Of a stretch of DNA of 64,000 nucleotides, positions 31,508 to 40,183 are shown piece after piece. Every line of letters starts with the position of its first letter. The stretch's first letter is position 1. The position numbers were made by a program, and so were the translations under genes. The notes below the pieces were generated by a model. That model was not told the DNA's origin and ran no database searches. It worked only from the letters and a program-made list of their open reading frames with translations. The stretch is taken from the NCBI GenBank assembly GCA_039028795.1, contig JBCCHJ010000016.1:25050-89049 (forward strand). The letters run 5' to 3'. This DNA comes from Thermohalobaculum sp039028795 (GTDB taxonomy: Bacteria; Pseudomonadota; Alphaproteobacteria; Rhodobacterales; Rhodobacteraceae).

Positions 31508-33142
31508 TCAGACGTCCAGCCAGGCGAATTCAGGGAACTCGTAGCCGCCTGTCGGGCCAATCGGGTGCTTGACCACGCCCTTAAGCACCTTGGCTTTCGC
31601 ATCCATATAGTTGTTGTGGGTCGGGATCACCCAACCGCCTTCGTCGTGGATCAGCGTCTGCATTTCGCAGAACTGCTCTTTCCGGCGGGCCGGATCGGTC
31701 TCGCCCGCCGACATCTTCAGCAGCTCTCCCATCCGCGGATTGTTCCATCGCGTGTCATTCCAAGGTGCATCCGGGGCAAAGGCCACCGACAGCATGGCGT
31801 GGGCCGTCGGGCGCATCAGCCAGGTCACAACGTTCACCGGCTTCTTCAGCCAGATTGCGCCCCAGTAGCCGTCATTCGGCACCTTCTTAACGTTCAAATT
31901 GAACCCGACTTTCGAGGCTTCGCGCTGCATCAACAGCACTGTTTCCTCGATGCCGATATTGACCGGTGCGACAAAGACTTCTGCTGTGTCGATGCCGGAC
32001 TTGTTGAAGTGGAACTTCGCCTTGTCAGGATCATAGGCCCGGATCGGCAGGTCCGTGCAATGCTCGGGATAGGCCGCGCTGATCGGGTGATCATTGCCGA
32101 CCGTGCCGTGCCCTTTCAGGATCGATTTCACCACACGCTCGCGGTTCAGAAGGTGCTTCATGCCCAGGACGAAGTCATCATTGGCGCCCGGCTGCTGGTC
32201 TTTCATGCAACAGATGCCGTTATACTGGTTCGTCGGCGTCGACATCAGCTCGGCCCGATCGCTGGCCTCCAATTGCGGCAGCGTTTTCGGATCGACGCTG
32301 ACCATCATATGGACATCGCCTGCCAGTACAGCGTTCAGACGGGCGGTGCCGTCAGTTATTGCAAAGACCTCCATCGCGTCCAGTAGCGCAGGCTCGGCCC
32401 AGTAATCTTCATTGCGCTTGTGAACAGACCGGACACCCGGCTTGAACTCTTCCAGCGTGAACGGCCCAGTCCCGGTGGGCATGGCAAACTCGGACGTGCC
32501 GTCTTTGATAATCTTGAACTGATAGATGCCCATCAGCGCGGCGATGTCGGCATTCGGATAGTTCAGCACGCATTTCACGGTGTATTCGTCGACCCGAACC
32601 CATTCCTTGACGGCGGTCAGATATGACTTCGCGTTCGAGGCCGAGTCCTCGCCCATATGACGGGACATCGTGTACATCACATCGTCGGCAGTGAACTTGC
32701 TGCCGTCGTGGAATCGAACATCCTTTCGCAGCTTGAAGGTCCATTCGGTGACGTCATCACTGGCCTCGAAGGACTCGGCCAGTTCCGGCACCGGCTCCAT
32801 GTTCTCGTTGAGGCGGATCAGGCTGTTATAGATGATCCTGCCGCGCAGATAGTCGATACCCGAGGTGAAGGCGATGGGATCCAACGTGTCCGACGGCCCG
32901 TGTAGGTTGCCGGCATAGCGCATCGTGCCGCCCTTCTTCGGCGTCGCGGCGACTGCCTCGGCGGCACCTGAAAAGATAGCACCGGCCGATGCAATCGTCG
33001 CGCCCGAGGCCATCAACCAGGCCATCACATCGCGGCGCGATGCACCCCGTTTTATCTCGCGGCAGATGGCTTCCTGATCGAAGGTCGAGATATCGTCGTA
33101 AGTCGTAATCCCTGGGTTGGGATCATCAATAGACTTGGTCAT
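31508..33142 (-). CDS. ABC transporter solute-binding protein, family 5 (peptide/opine type), Tat-exported
   Basis: 544 residues. The N-terminus has a long leader with a twin-arginine-like GASRRDVMAWLMASGATIAS segment at about residues 33-52, so export by Tat is likely. The mature part is the family 5 two-lobed fold: DTLDPIAFTSGIDYLRGRIIYNSLIRL, then WTFKLRKDVRFHDGSKFTADDV and RNEDYWAEP. These proteins bind peptides, opines, nickel or glycosides in the periplasm for an ABC importer. No permease or ATPase gene is adjacent, and a strong terminator follows, so it is transcribed alone. GGGAGA precedes the ATG. Confidence 0.92.
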   Translation of the reverse strand: MTKSIDDPNPGITTYDDISTFDQEAICREIKRGASRRDVMAWLMASGATIASAGAIFSGAAEAVAATPKKGGTMRYAGNLHGPSDTLDPIAFTSGIDYLRGRIIYNSLIRLNENMEPVPELAESFEASDDVTEWTFKLRKDVRFHDGSKFTADDVMYTMSRHMGEDSASNAKSYLTAVKEWVRVDEYTVKCVLNYPNADIAALMGIYQFKIIKDGTSEFAMPTGTGPFTLEEFKPGVRSVHKRNEDYWAEPALLDAMEVFAITDGTARLNAVLAGDVHMMVSVDPKTLPQLEASDRAELMSTPTNQYNGICCMKDQQPGANDDFVLGMKHLLNRERVVKSILKGHGTVGNDHPISAAYPEHCTDLPIRAYDPDKAKFHFNKSGIDTAEVFVAPVNIGIEETVLLMQREASKVGFNLNVKKVPNDGYWGAIWLKKPVNVVTWLMRPTAHAMLSVAFAPDAPWNDTRWNNPRMGELLKMSAGETDPARRKEQFCEMQTLIHDEGGWVIPTHNNYMDAKAKVLKGVVKHPIGPTGGYEFPEFAWLDV

Positions 33143-33287
33143 TTCGGCTCTCCCTGATTGTTCTTGTTAAATTTGATACTCAAAAATCTGCACACGGCCA
33201 GAAATTTCGCGTTATGCGGGAAATATAAAGGGCGCTGGATTTGGCCCGGATTTGCGCGCAAACGCCAATAAATCGGGCTTAAGATGT

Positions 33288-33938
33288 TTATGCGAGCCCC
33301 AGATCAGCGCCCCATTCCGGCATCTCGCCAGTCATGCGATACCTGATCAGCGGCAGTGCCTCGCGGCCCCAGAACATCTCGTCCCGCCAGATAAACCAGG
33401 GGACGCCGAAGACGCCCTTGGCTTCGGTTTCTGTGCGCAACCGGTCATGATCTGCCCGGCCTTCAACGGCCATCCAGTCAGGAAATCCTGTAATGTCGAT
33501 CCCCGCACCCGCCATCGCATCCGCCAAAATTGTAGGTGTTTCGACATCCAATTCCCGCCGCCAAAATAGTGGGAAGATCGCGTTCAGGTACTCCTCAGTC
33601 ATCCCCTGTCGCCGGGCCCATAAGAGGCCCATCGATGCATAGGATGTATCGCGGATCTTCGGATGCCCGCGAATGGTCAGGCCGCGCAAATTGGCATAGC
33701 GGCGCACATCCATATAGCTGTACTTCACGCGTCGCCACTGATGCGCCGTCCTCTCTTCACGGATTACGTTGCCAGCAGCATCCAATTCCGCATCACCCAG
33801 ATAATCCGGGATATCCAAGGTGTAAGGCAACCAGTCAACGTCGACGCCCACCTTGGCCGCCAGGTTCAAGGTCGGCGCCAGCGCCAGATAGGCGTAAGGC
33901 GATTTGATATCCGTGTAGGCGATAAGTTTCTCGATCAT
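33288..33938 (-). CDS. DsbA-family thioredoxin-fold protein (2-hydroxychromene-2-carboxylate isomerase-like)
   Basis: 216 residues from ATG 33938, preceded by GGAG eight bases upstream. IAYTDIKSPYAYLALAPT replaces the CxxC of a DsbA oxidase with SPYAY, the pattern of glutathione-dependent isomerases such as 2-hydroxychromene-2-carboxylate isomerase. TKGVFGVPWFIWRDEMFWGREAL-like wording at the end holds the cis-Pro of the thioredoxin fold. There is no signal peptide, so it is cytoplasmic. It may isomerise an aromatic-pathway intermediate, but neighbours give no aromatic context. Confidence 0.88.
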   Translation of the reverse strand: MIEKLIAYTDIKSPYAYLALAPTLNLAAKVGVDVDWLPYTLDIPDYLGDAELDAAGNVIREERTAHQWRRVKYSYMDVRRYANLRGLTIRGHPKIRDTSYASMGLLWARRQGMTEEYLNAIFPLFWRRELDVETPTILADAMAGAGIDITGFPDWMAVEGRADHDRLRTETEAKGVFGVPWFIWRDEMFWGREALPLIRYRMTGEMPEWGADLGLA

Positions 33939-33986
33939 AGGCAAGGCTCCATTTCCACGGCCAGCCTGGATATCCTTAGGGTCCGC

Positions 33987-34250
33987 TTAAGACGAACCAT
34001 TCGTACCATCCGGTTCGTCAGGTTCCAGCCAGAAGATGTCGTCAACGGATTGCTCCAGCAATCGGGCCAGTTTCAAAGCCAGAACTACGGACGGGACGAA
34101 CACGCCGCGTTCGACCGTGTTGACCGTCTTGCGGGAAACCGAAGCGAGTTCTGCCAATTCCGCCTGGGTCAGACCCCGCGCGGTCCGCACCTCTCGCAGC
34201 CGGTTTCCAAGCGCACCGCCTGATCTGGCCGTCAGTCGCCCGATCGCCAT
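33987..34250 (-). CDS. XRE-family helix-turn-helix regulator (small)
   Basis: 87 residues from ATG 34250. GNRLREVRTARGLTQAELAELASVSRKTVNTVERGVFVPSV is a complete HTH_3 DNA-binding domain, followed by LALKLARLLEQSVDDIFWLEPDE. Small regulators of this shape usually pair with a small membrane protein; the gene upstream at 34232-34858 is such a protein and overlaps by 19 bp. The pair probably regulates its own expression. The frame is open far upstream of this start, but that part is a shadow of the membrane gene. Confidence 0.85.
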   Translation of the reverse strand: MAIGRLTARSGGALGNRLREVRTARGLTQAELAELASVSRKTVNTVERGVFVPSVVLALKLARLLEQSVDDIFWLEPDEPDGTNGSS

Positions 34251-34858
34251 TCCAGCCAAACCAAAGAAACACTGTAGGTCAGAGGCACTGCAATCATGAT
34301 CAAAAGCGCGACGTAGAGCCCCGAAAGGGCGAACACCTTCAGTGCGAGCAATCCAACCAAACCGGCTGCAAAGGCACCGACGACCACACAAGCCCAATAT
34401 CCGGCACGATGCGTGTTTACTGCCCAAAGCTCGTCCTTGAATGTGGATGGCCCTGCCTTTGATGGCAGCATCGTCGCGGGATATCCCAAGACACCCCCCA
34501 CAAAACCGCTGACTAAAACGCCCAATACCGCCAACCAACTTACAGAGTACGGAATGCCTGGCAGCAGAGCGACGATCAGGCAGAAAGCCATCACCGCGAA
34601 GGCAAGCCAGGACATAAGCGTGCTGTACCGCCATAAGATGCGGGGATCTTCGGCTTTCCTTGCGAGCCGGGGATGCCAAACAAGCACACCAGCGCTGAAC
34701 ATTGCTGCTCCGAAGATACCACCAAAGGCCGCCGCTCCCCAACCCGCGGGAACAAATTGGTACCAGGCCCAGGCCGACAGCGCCAAAGCAATCGAGACAC
34801 CGATAGTACACTGATGTCGACGCCGTTGCTGGGGAGTCAATTGATACAATCTCTCCAT
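34232..34858 (-). CDS. multi-spanning membrane protein paired with the XRE regulator
   Basis: 208 residues with six hydrophobic segments (about 18-38, 40-60, 80-100, 107-127, 150-170, 177-200) and a basic N-terminus (QQRRRHQ). No enzyme motif is seen. It precedes the small XRE regulator with a 19-bp overlap, a common two-gene arrangement in bacteria where the membrane protein may sense or modulate the regulator. Function unknown. GGGAG precedes the ATG at 34858. Confidence 0.75.
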   Translation of the reverse strand: MERLYQLTPQQRRRHQCTIGVSIALALSAWAWYQFVPAGWGAAAFGGIFGAAMFSAGVLVWHPRLARKAEDPRILWRYSTLMSWLAFAVMAFCLIVALLPGIPYSVSWLAVLGVLVSGFVGGVLGYPATMLPSKAGPSTFKDELWAVNTHRAGYWACVVVGAFAAGLVGLLALKVFALSGLYVALLIMIAVPLTYSVSLVWLEWRSGD

Positions 34859-34968
34859 TTCAAACTCCCTTAATGGCCAAGCAGCATAGCGATTCCGCCA
34901 TGTAACCTCAAGGTATCTTTTGTAACTCCAAGGTTACGTACAGGCGTACCTTTCCAAGTACAGCGCTG

Positions 34969-35685
34969 CTAAGCGAAAGGTTCCATCACCGCAGCGTCGA
35001 AGCTGGGACGCGCACGCATGCGGGCCCACCAAGCATCGGCGCGGGGACGCCGCCCAGCCTGATCCGGAGCGATTTCCAACAGCCGAACAACATAGGGTGC
35101 CGCCGCGATATCAGCCAAGCTGTGATGGTCGCCGACCAGCCAGTCACGGCTTTGCAGCCGAACTTCGATCCGATCCATCATATTCGTCAGAACCGCCAGC
35201 GCAGCATCCAATTCAGCCTTTGAAAAGGGCTCTCGGGCCATGCGCCGCCATGTGGCCCGGCGTTCTTCGGTTGGGATGACCGACAGGCGATCTTCCAGTT
35301 CTGCATCCGACCATTCCCGCGCGAACGGATGGAACAGCTGCATCCAATTGTGCTTTTGCACGGCGGGCAGGCAATGATCATCGATATACTTAGCCCAAAG
35401 GCGTAAATCATGACGTTCATGCGGCTTTACCGGCATTAGCGGCGGGTCTGGAAACGTCTCATCCAACCATTCGTTGATGAAATTGCTCTCGACCAAAGGC
35501 TGCCCGTCCACCAGCAAAGCCGGGACAATACCGGATGGGTTCAGCGCCTTGTACCAGTCCTGATGATGCTCGAACTGGGCGAGATCCACCGGGCAGCTTT
35601 CATAGGTGACAGCTTTTTTGGCCAGGGCCAGCCGCACCTTACGTGAGGCAGATGAGACCCAGGAATGATAGAGCTTCAGTTCCAT
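34969..35685 (-). CDS. glutathione S-transferase family protein
   Basis: 238 residues: an N-terminal thioredoxin-like domain (LKLYHSWVSSASRKVRLALA, then NPSGIVPALLVDGQPLVESNFINEWLDE with the cis-Pro and the ES glutathione-binding motif) and an all-helical C-terminal domain ending DHHSLADIAAAPYVVRL. It conjugates glutathione to electrophiles or acts in a related thiol reaction in the cytoplasm. The ATG directly follows the stop of the small Cys-rich reading frame at 35686, and no ribosome site of its own is obvious, so translation may be coupled to that frame. Confidence 0.9.
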   Translation of the reverse strand: MELKLYHSWVSSASRKVRLALAKKAVTYESCPVDLAQFEHHQDWYKALNPSGIVPALLVDGQPLVESNFINEWLDETFPDPPLMPVKPHERHDLRLWAKYIDDHCLPAVQKHNWMQLFHPFAREWSDAELEDRLSVIPTEERRATWRRMAREPFSKAELDAALAVLTNMMDRIEVRLQSRDWLVGDHHSLADIAAAPYVVRLLEIAPDQAGRRPRADAWWARMRARPSFDAAVMEPFA

Positions 35686-35822
35686 CTAGGACTGGGCGAT
35701 GGGCACGCACATTTCTGCTTCGTCGGAATAGTGTTCGCCTTCATGGCATTCTTCCCAACATGCTGAAGCGGGTGCTGCCAACAAAGCCGAGCTGGCCAGT
35801 AGTACGTGAAGACTCTTCCCAT
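35686..35822 (-). pseudogene. small Cys-rich exported peptide gene, apparently frameshifted
   Basis: AAAGGAG and ATG at 35822-35820 give a good translation start, but that frame soon leaves any sensible product. In a second frame, from about 35812, the DNA reads as a signal peptide (LHVLLASSALLAAPASA) followed by CWEECHEGEHYSDEAEMCVP and a stop at 35686-35688. That mature part has three Cys and matches the Cys...Cys...EG..Y...CVP pattern of the small peptide family seen at 28732-28881. One missing base near 35815 (in GGGAAGAG) would join the start to the signal peptide. So this is either a broken gene or a sequencing indel. The stop abuts the GST start. Confidence 0.6.
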
Positions 35823-35892
35823 GCTCACTCCTTTCGCGCGTGCGCCATCGGGGCACCACCTTAAAAAGCCATGTCCGGCGAAAATCATTTTC

Positions 35893-37221
35893 TCATCCGC
35901 CTGCCTTCGTGGCCTGCTCTACCCAGCGCGCAGTGCGCAACAGCGGGCCATCTGCGCCACGCGGACCGGTAAGCTGAACGCCCATCGGCAACCCGTCAAT
36001 TTCCAATAGCGGCAGGTTCACGCACGGCGTCCCTGCATATGTCCAGAAAGCATTGAAAACCGGGTCGCCTGTCCAGTCCAACCCTTTCGGAGCAGGCCCA
36101 GTTGACGACAGGCAAAGAACCGCATCATAGGTTGCGTAGATCTCGTCCAAACCGGCTGCCAATACATCACGTTGAACGATGGCCTCGCGATAGGCAGCCT
36201 CGTTCATGGTCCGTCCTCTCGCGACCGACTCGCGCAGACTTTCGCTCATCAAATCGCCATGCTGATCCGCCAGTGGGCCATAGTGCTTGGCGTGGCCATA
36301 TTGCTGCAGGATGTTCTGATTGCTCCACGCCTCGGTCATCCAATCCGGCATGTCGACTTCAGTGCAATCCGCACCAAGACCATGCGCGAAATCCTGCAAG
36401 GCGGATTGCGCGGCCGTGTCTGCCTGATCCCATTTCGCTCCACGCATAAAGGCAATTTTCGGACGATTGGGCGGATCGGACATCGCAATCTTTCGCAATG
36501 GCGCGCGTGATCGGGCAATTGCCTGCGGATCGGCATGGTCTCGCATCATCATCTGCTCGGTTATCAGCGCGACATCTTCGATCGACCGTCCATAGGTTCC
36601 GACCGTGTCTAGCCAATCCGCCTGCACGATCACGCCCGACCGCGCAACCAGACCGAAGGTCGGCTTTAGCGCGTGAATGCCACAAAAGCTGGCGGGCCGG
36701 ATCACGGAACCGCCGGTCTGCGTTCCCAAGGCCAAGGGCACCTGCCCGTCCCGTACGGCAGCCGCAGAACCAGAAGAAGAGCCCCCGGGTGTGTGGTCAG
36801 GATTTACCGGGTTCTTGGTCTTTCCCGGCGTCCGCACGGCCAGTTCTGTCGTCACGGTCTTACCCAGAATTATGGCCCCCGCATCGCGGAGCTGACTGAC
36901 GCACATGGCATCTTGATTCGTCCGGCGGCCCTCGTGGCCGCGATAGCCATTCTGCGTCGGAAAATCCCGGGTTTCGATGATATCCTTGATCCCGACCGGT
37001 ACACCATGCAACGGCCCGACACCGTGTCCCCGCGCCAAAACCTTATCGGCCGACCGGGCCTGGTCCAGCGCCGCTTCGGGCTCTAACCAGATCCATGAAC
37101 CGACATCTTCATCCCGCGATGCAATGCGATCGAGGCAGGACTGAACCAGCTCCTCAGACGTGATTTCACCGATTGCAATCTTTTCTGCGGCCTCTGCCGC
37201 CCCAAGTTGCCAGAGATCCAT
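35893..37221 (-). CDS. amidase (amidase-signature family)
   Basis: 442 residues from ATG 37221, preceded by GGGGAGG. The Ser-cisSer-Lys triad of the family is visible: Lys near 79 in GVPVGIKDIIET, Ser near 149 in TPGGSSSGSAAAV and the nucleophile Ser near 172 in QTGGSVIRPASFCG. Members hydrolyse amides, including aryl and aliphatic amides and, in GatA, glutaminyl-tRNA intermediates. No gatB/gatC is adjacent and the Gly/Ser loop is of the general amidase type, so this is likely a catabolic or detoxifying amidase. Monocistronic by spacing. Confidence 0.9.
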   Translation of the reverse strand: MDLWQLGAAEAAEKIAIGEITSEELVQSCLDRIASRDEDVGSWIWLEPEAALDQARSADKVLARGHGVGPLHGVPVGIKDIIETRDFPTQNGYRGHEGRRTNQDAMCVSQLRDAGAIILGKTVTTELAVRTPGKTKNPVNPDHTPGGSSSGSAAAVRDGQVPLALGTQTGGSVIRPASFCGIHALKPTFGLVARSGVIVQADWLDTVGTYGRSIEDVALITEQMMMRDHADPQAIARSRAPLRKIAMSDPPNRPKIAFMRGAKWDQADTAAQSALQDFAHGLGADCTEVDMPDWMTEAWSNQNILQQYGHAKHYGPLADQHGDLMSESLRESVARGRTMNEAAYREAIVQRDVLAAGLDEIYATYDAVLCLSSTGPAPKGLDWTGDPVFNAFWTYAGTPCVNLPLLEIDGLPMGVQLTGPRGADGPLLRTARWVEQATKAGG

Positions 37222-37327
37222 GAGTGCCTCCCCTCGCACATCAGTTTAGGGGGTACCCTAGATCAAACTGTGCCTGAGGGAAGTCAGAGAGCCATCAAAT
37301 TACGTTCTGGATCAGACAGCGAAGGGC

Positions 37328-38671
37328 CTAGCGCGCCGCGGCCCCGACCGCGGCGCAAATGTCATCGATTACGCCCTCCAGGACCACTGGGTTTTCCGCC
37401 TCGCCCATCACGCGGATCATCGGCTCGGTACCCGAGGCCCGGATGACCAGTCGACCGGTCGCGCCCAAGCGTTCTTCGCCAGCTGTGATGGCGGCGCGGA
37501 CCGAGGTGTCTTCCAAAGGTTTCGATGCCTGATCGAACCTTACATTCTTCAAAACCTGCGGCAACGGATCGAACATCTGGCACAAGGACGAGGCTGGTGT
37601 TTCCTCTTCGACCAAAGCCGACAGCACCTGCAACCCGGCCAAAAGGCCGTCCCCAGTGGTGACGTGATCCGTCATCACGATATGGCCGGACTGTTCGCCG
37701 CCAAGGTTGTAGCCGCTTGCGCGCATCGCCTCTACGACGTAGCGATCGCCAACCTTGGTGCGCAGCATGTGGATGTCTTCTTCGGCCAGGAAGCGTTCCA
37801 GGCCGAGATTGGACATCACAGTGGTGACCAGGGTGTCGTGCGCCAGCTTACCGGTCTTGGCCCAGCGTGAGGCGATCAGGGCCATGATCTGGTCGCCGTC
37901 GATGACCTGACCTTTTTCATCAATGATGTGAACACGGTCAGCATCCCCATCCAAGGCAATGCCCAAATCAGCGCTTTGTTCGACCACAGTCTTTTGGCAC
38001 AATTCCGGATGGGTCGAGCCACAGTCCAGGTTGATATTCTCACCGTTCGGGCTGACGCCGATCGGGATGACTTCGGCACCCAATTCCCACAAAACTTCGG
38101 GCGCAGTTCTGTAAGCCGCGCCATTCGCACAATCGATGACAATCTTCAGGTCGTTCAGTCCGCGCCTGCGCGGAAAACTGGCCTTGGCGAACTCAATGTA
38201 GCGCCCGCGGCCATCCTCCATACGTTGGGCACTGCCGATCTTTGAGGGTTCCGCCAAGTCCGGGTCCATCTCGATACTTGCTTCAATCTCGGCCTCATCC
38301 TGATCCGAAAGCTTGAATCCATCAGGCCCGAACAGCTTGATCCCATTGTCTTCGAATGGATTGTGGCTGGCTGAAATCATCACGCCGACATCGGCCCGCA
38401 GCGAGCGTGTCAACATGCCGACGGCCGGCGTCGGCACTGGGCCCAGGAACAGCACGTCCATGCCAACGGACAAAAACCCCGAGGCCAGCGCGTTTTCCAA
38501 CATGTAACCGGATCTTCGCGTATCTTTACCGATGACAACGGAATGGCGGTGATCGCCATTGGTGAACCGCCGGCCTGCCGCCGCGCCGAGTTTCATCGCG
38601 ACTTCGGCGGTCATCGGATAGGTATTCGCGCGTCCTCTGACGCCGTCCGTTCCAAATAGTTTTCTTGTCAT
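37328..38671 (-). CDS. glmM: phosphoglucosamine mutase
   Basis: 447 residues from ATG 38671 (GGAGG six bases upstream). KLFGTDGVRGRAN opens the protein; the catalytic phosphoserine is Ser102 in ISASHNPFEDNG; the metal loop is DGDADR; the sugar-binding segment is GEQSGH and the phosphate-binding loop RASGTEPMIRVM. GlmM converts glucosamine 6-phosphate to glucosamine 1-phosphate for peptidoglycan and LPS. It overlaps folP by four bases (ATGA), the conserved folP-glmM order. Essential housekeeping gene. Confidence 0.97.
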   Translation of the reverse strand: MTRKLFGTDGVRGRANTYPMTAEVAMKLGAAAGRRFTNGDHRHSVVIGKDTRRSGYMLENALASGFLSVGMDVLFLGPVPTPAVGMLTRSLRADVGVMISASHNPFEDNGIKLFGPDGFKLSDQDEAEIEASIEMDPDLAEPSKIGSAQRMEDGRGRYIEFAKASFPRRRGLNDLKIVIDCANGAAYRTAPEVLWELGAEVIPIGVSPNGENINLDCGSTHPELCQKTVVEQSADLGIALDGDADRVHIIDEKGQVIDGDQIMALIASRWAKTGKLAHDTLVTTVMSNLGLERFLAEEDIHMLRTKVGDRYVVEAMRASGYNLGGEQSGHIVMTDHVTTGDGLLAGLQVLSALVEEETPASSLCQMFDPLPQVLKNVRFDQASKPLEDTSVRAAITAGEERLGATGRLVIRASGTEPMIRVMGEAENPVVLEGVIDDICAAVGAAAR

Positions 38672-39705
38672 GCGTCCTCCCCGGAAACGCCTTTCCAAAC
38701 ACTGACCGCTTGAACGGTCTGCTCGACATCGTGCACACGAAGGATTTGAACACCCTGATCAAGTCCGGCCAGACCAGCAGCGATTGACCCCCACGATCGC
38801 TTCGCGGCCTGCTTTTCCCCAGACAATGTCCCGATGAACCCTTTTCGTGACACGCCCAACATCACTGCGCATCCCAAACTTTGAAAGAGCGATAAATGTC
38901 GCAAAACCTCCAGATTGTGCTGCAGCGTCTTTCCAAAACCTATGCCCGGGTCGATGATGATCCGATCCCGGGATATCCCTGCACTTACCGCATGCTTCAC
39001 CCGATCTTCCAAAAAGTCGTAAACATCCAGAACAACGTTCTCATAAACGGGATTGGCCTGCATTGTCTCTGGCGTTCCCTGCGCGTGCATCAAACAGACC
39101 GATGCCGCCAAGCGCGCAACGACGGTGCTGTTTTCATCATGGGTTAACGCAGAAACATCATTGAACAGTCGGGCACCGGCGGAAATTGCCGCGCGGGCAA
39201 CGCTTGCTTTTCGGGTGTCGATGGAAATCGGAACCGGGCATTTCGCAGAGATCAGCCCCTCGATGACCGGAATGACCCGGTCCATTTCGTCGCTGCTTGA
39301 GACGTATTCTGCGCCGGGACGGGTCGATTCCCCGCCCACATCCAAAATGTCAGCCCCTTGTTCGGCCAGAGCCAGACCATGTTCAACTGCATCTGATGCG
39401 GTTAGCAACCGTCCTCCGTCCGAGAAACTGTCGGGCGTGACATTGACGATGCCCATGACAAGCGGCCATTTTGCAGAGCCACTAAAATGCGATGACCTCG
39501 GGTTGGTTATCGTCTTTAGGACAGCTTCGGCTTCGGGAAACAGTCCCAAAACAGCCTCGATCGGCAGAATCGGTCCCGAGCCTTCCCTGCCGAGCACCTG
39601 GATCTGCGAGAACCACGGCCCGTTCGCTCCAATACGCCGTCCACCGGGATGCGCGACGCGATCAGGCAATGGCCTGAAGTAGCGCTTTGTCTCAGCCGTA
39701 TTCAT
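38668..39705 (-). CDS. folP: dihydropteroate synthase
   Basis: 345 residues. The TIM-barrel starts at about residue 80 with VMGIVNVTPDSFSDGG; GGESTRPGA (pterin/phosphate loop) and DPGIGFGKTLQHNLEVL follow, with GVSRKGFIG near the end. The enzyme condenses p-aminobenzoate with hydroxymethyl-dihydropterin pyrophosphate in folate synthesis and is the sulfonamide target. It carries an N-terminal extension of about 80 residues (with WFSQIQVLGREG) beyond the usual 270-280. The extension is in frame with normal composition, so it looks genuine. It is followed by glmM in one operon and is separated from the cys cluster by an AT-rich divergent promoter region. Confidence 0.96.
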   Translation of the reverse strand: MNTAETKRYFRPLPDRVAHPGGRRIGANGPWFSQIQVLGREGSGPILPIEAVLGLFPEAEAVLKTITNPRSSHFSGSAKWPLVMGIVNVTPDSFSDGGRLLTASDAVEHGLALAEQGADILDVGGESTRPGAEYVSSSDEMDRVIPVIEGLISAKCPVPISIDTRKASVARAAISAGARLFNDVSALTHDENSTVVARLAASVCLMHAQGTPETMQANPVYENVVLDVYDFLEDRVKHAVSAGISRDRIIIDPGIGFGKTLQHNLEVLRHLSLFQSLGCAVMLGVSRKGFIGTLSGEKQAAKRSWGSIAAGLAGLDQGVQILRVHDVEQTVQAVSVWKGVSGEDA

Positions 39706-39854
39706 GCGCGGGTCCTAGCGCAGCACACGCGGTCAAGCAATGCAAATATTTACATTTTATATTTGTGTAATTATTAGTGATAAGATTTTTATTGTGAAAT
39801 TAAATAATAGACACAAAATACACGTGACTCGCGCATGCATGCAGGAGGCACGAA
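39706..39854. promoter_or_regulatory. AT-rich divergent promoter region (folP / sulfur-assimilation cluster)
   Basis: 149 bp between the divergent folP and DUF2849 genes. From about 39738 to 39830 the sequence is strongly AT-rich (roughly three quarters A/T) in an otherwise GC-rich window, with many TATA/AATA tracts suited to promoters or to bending and protein binding. GCAGGAGGCACGAA immediately before 39855 is the ribosome site of the first cys-cluster gene. I cannot pick a single -10/-35 pair or a known operator. Confidence 0.6.
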
Positions 39855-40169
39855 ATGCCAAAGACATTTCACCCCAAAGTCCTGACGGCAAACGACCTTA
39901 TCAACGGAAACTCGGTCTTTCTGACGCCGGAGGGTTGGAGCGACAGAATCGCCGACGCCATGACCGCCTTGACCCCGGATCAGGCGTCAGATCTGGAAGC
40001 ATTGGGCAGTCGCGGTGTAGATCAGAATGATGTCGTGGGCCCCTATCTTGTCGATGTTTCCCTGGACTCTGACGCACCAGTGCCCCTGACCCGGCGCGAG
40101 CGGATCCGTGCCGCGGGCCGGCCGTCGATCGCCTTCATCGAAGCGCCAAAGGTCGGACAAGCAGCTTAG
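39855..40169 (+). CDS. DUF2849 domain protein of the sulfite-reductase cluster
   Basis: 104 residues; TANDLINGNSVFLTPEGWS near the N-terminus and VVGPYLVDVSLD in the middle match DUF2849, a family found almost only in front of cysI in alphaproteobacteria. No enzyme motif is visible. It is the first gene of the assimilatory sulfate-reduction operon, 14 bp before cysI, with a strong AGGAGG site. Its role is unknown; the fixed position suggests help in assembly or control of sulfite reductase. Confidence 0.85.
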   Translation: MPKTFHPKVLTANDLINGNSVFLTPEGWSDRIADAMTALTPDQASDLEALGSRGVDQNDVVGPYLVDVSLDSDAPVPLTRRERIRAAGRPSIAFIEAPKVGQAA

Positions 40170-40183
40170 AAAAGGATCATGCG

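Noticed and set aside
37250..37262. TAGGGGGTACCCTA near-palindrome upstream of the amidase gene
   Set aside because: Only the central eight bases (GGGTACCC) pair perfectly; too short to support as an operator.
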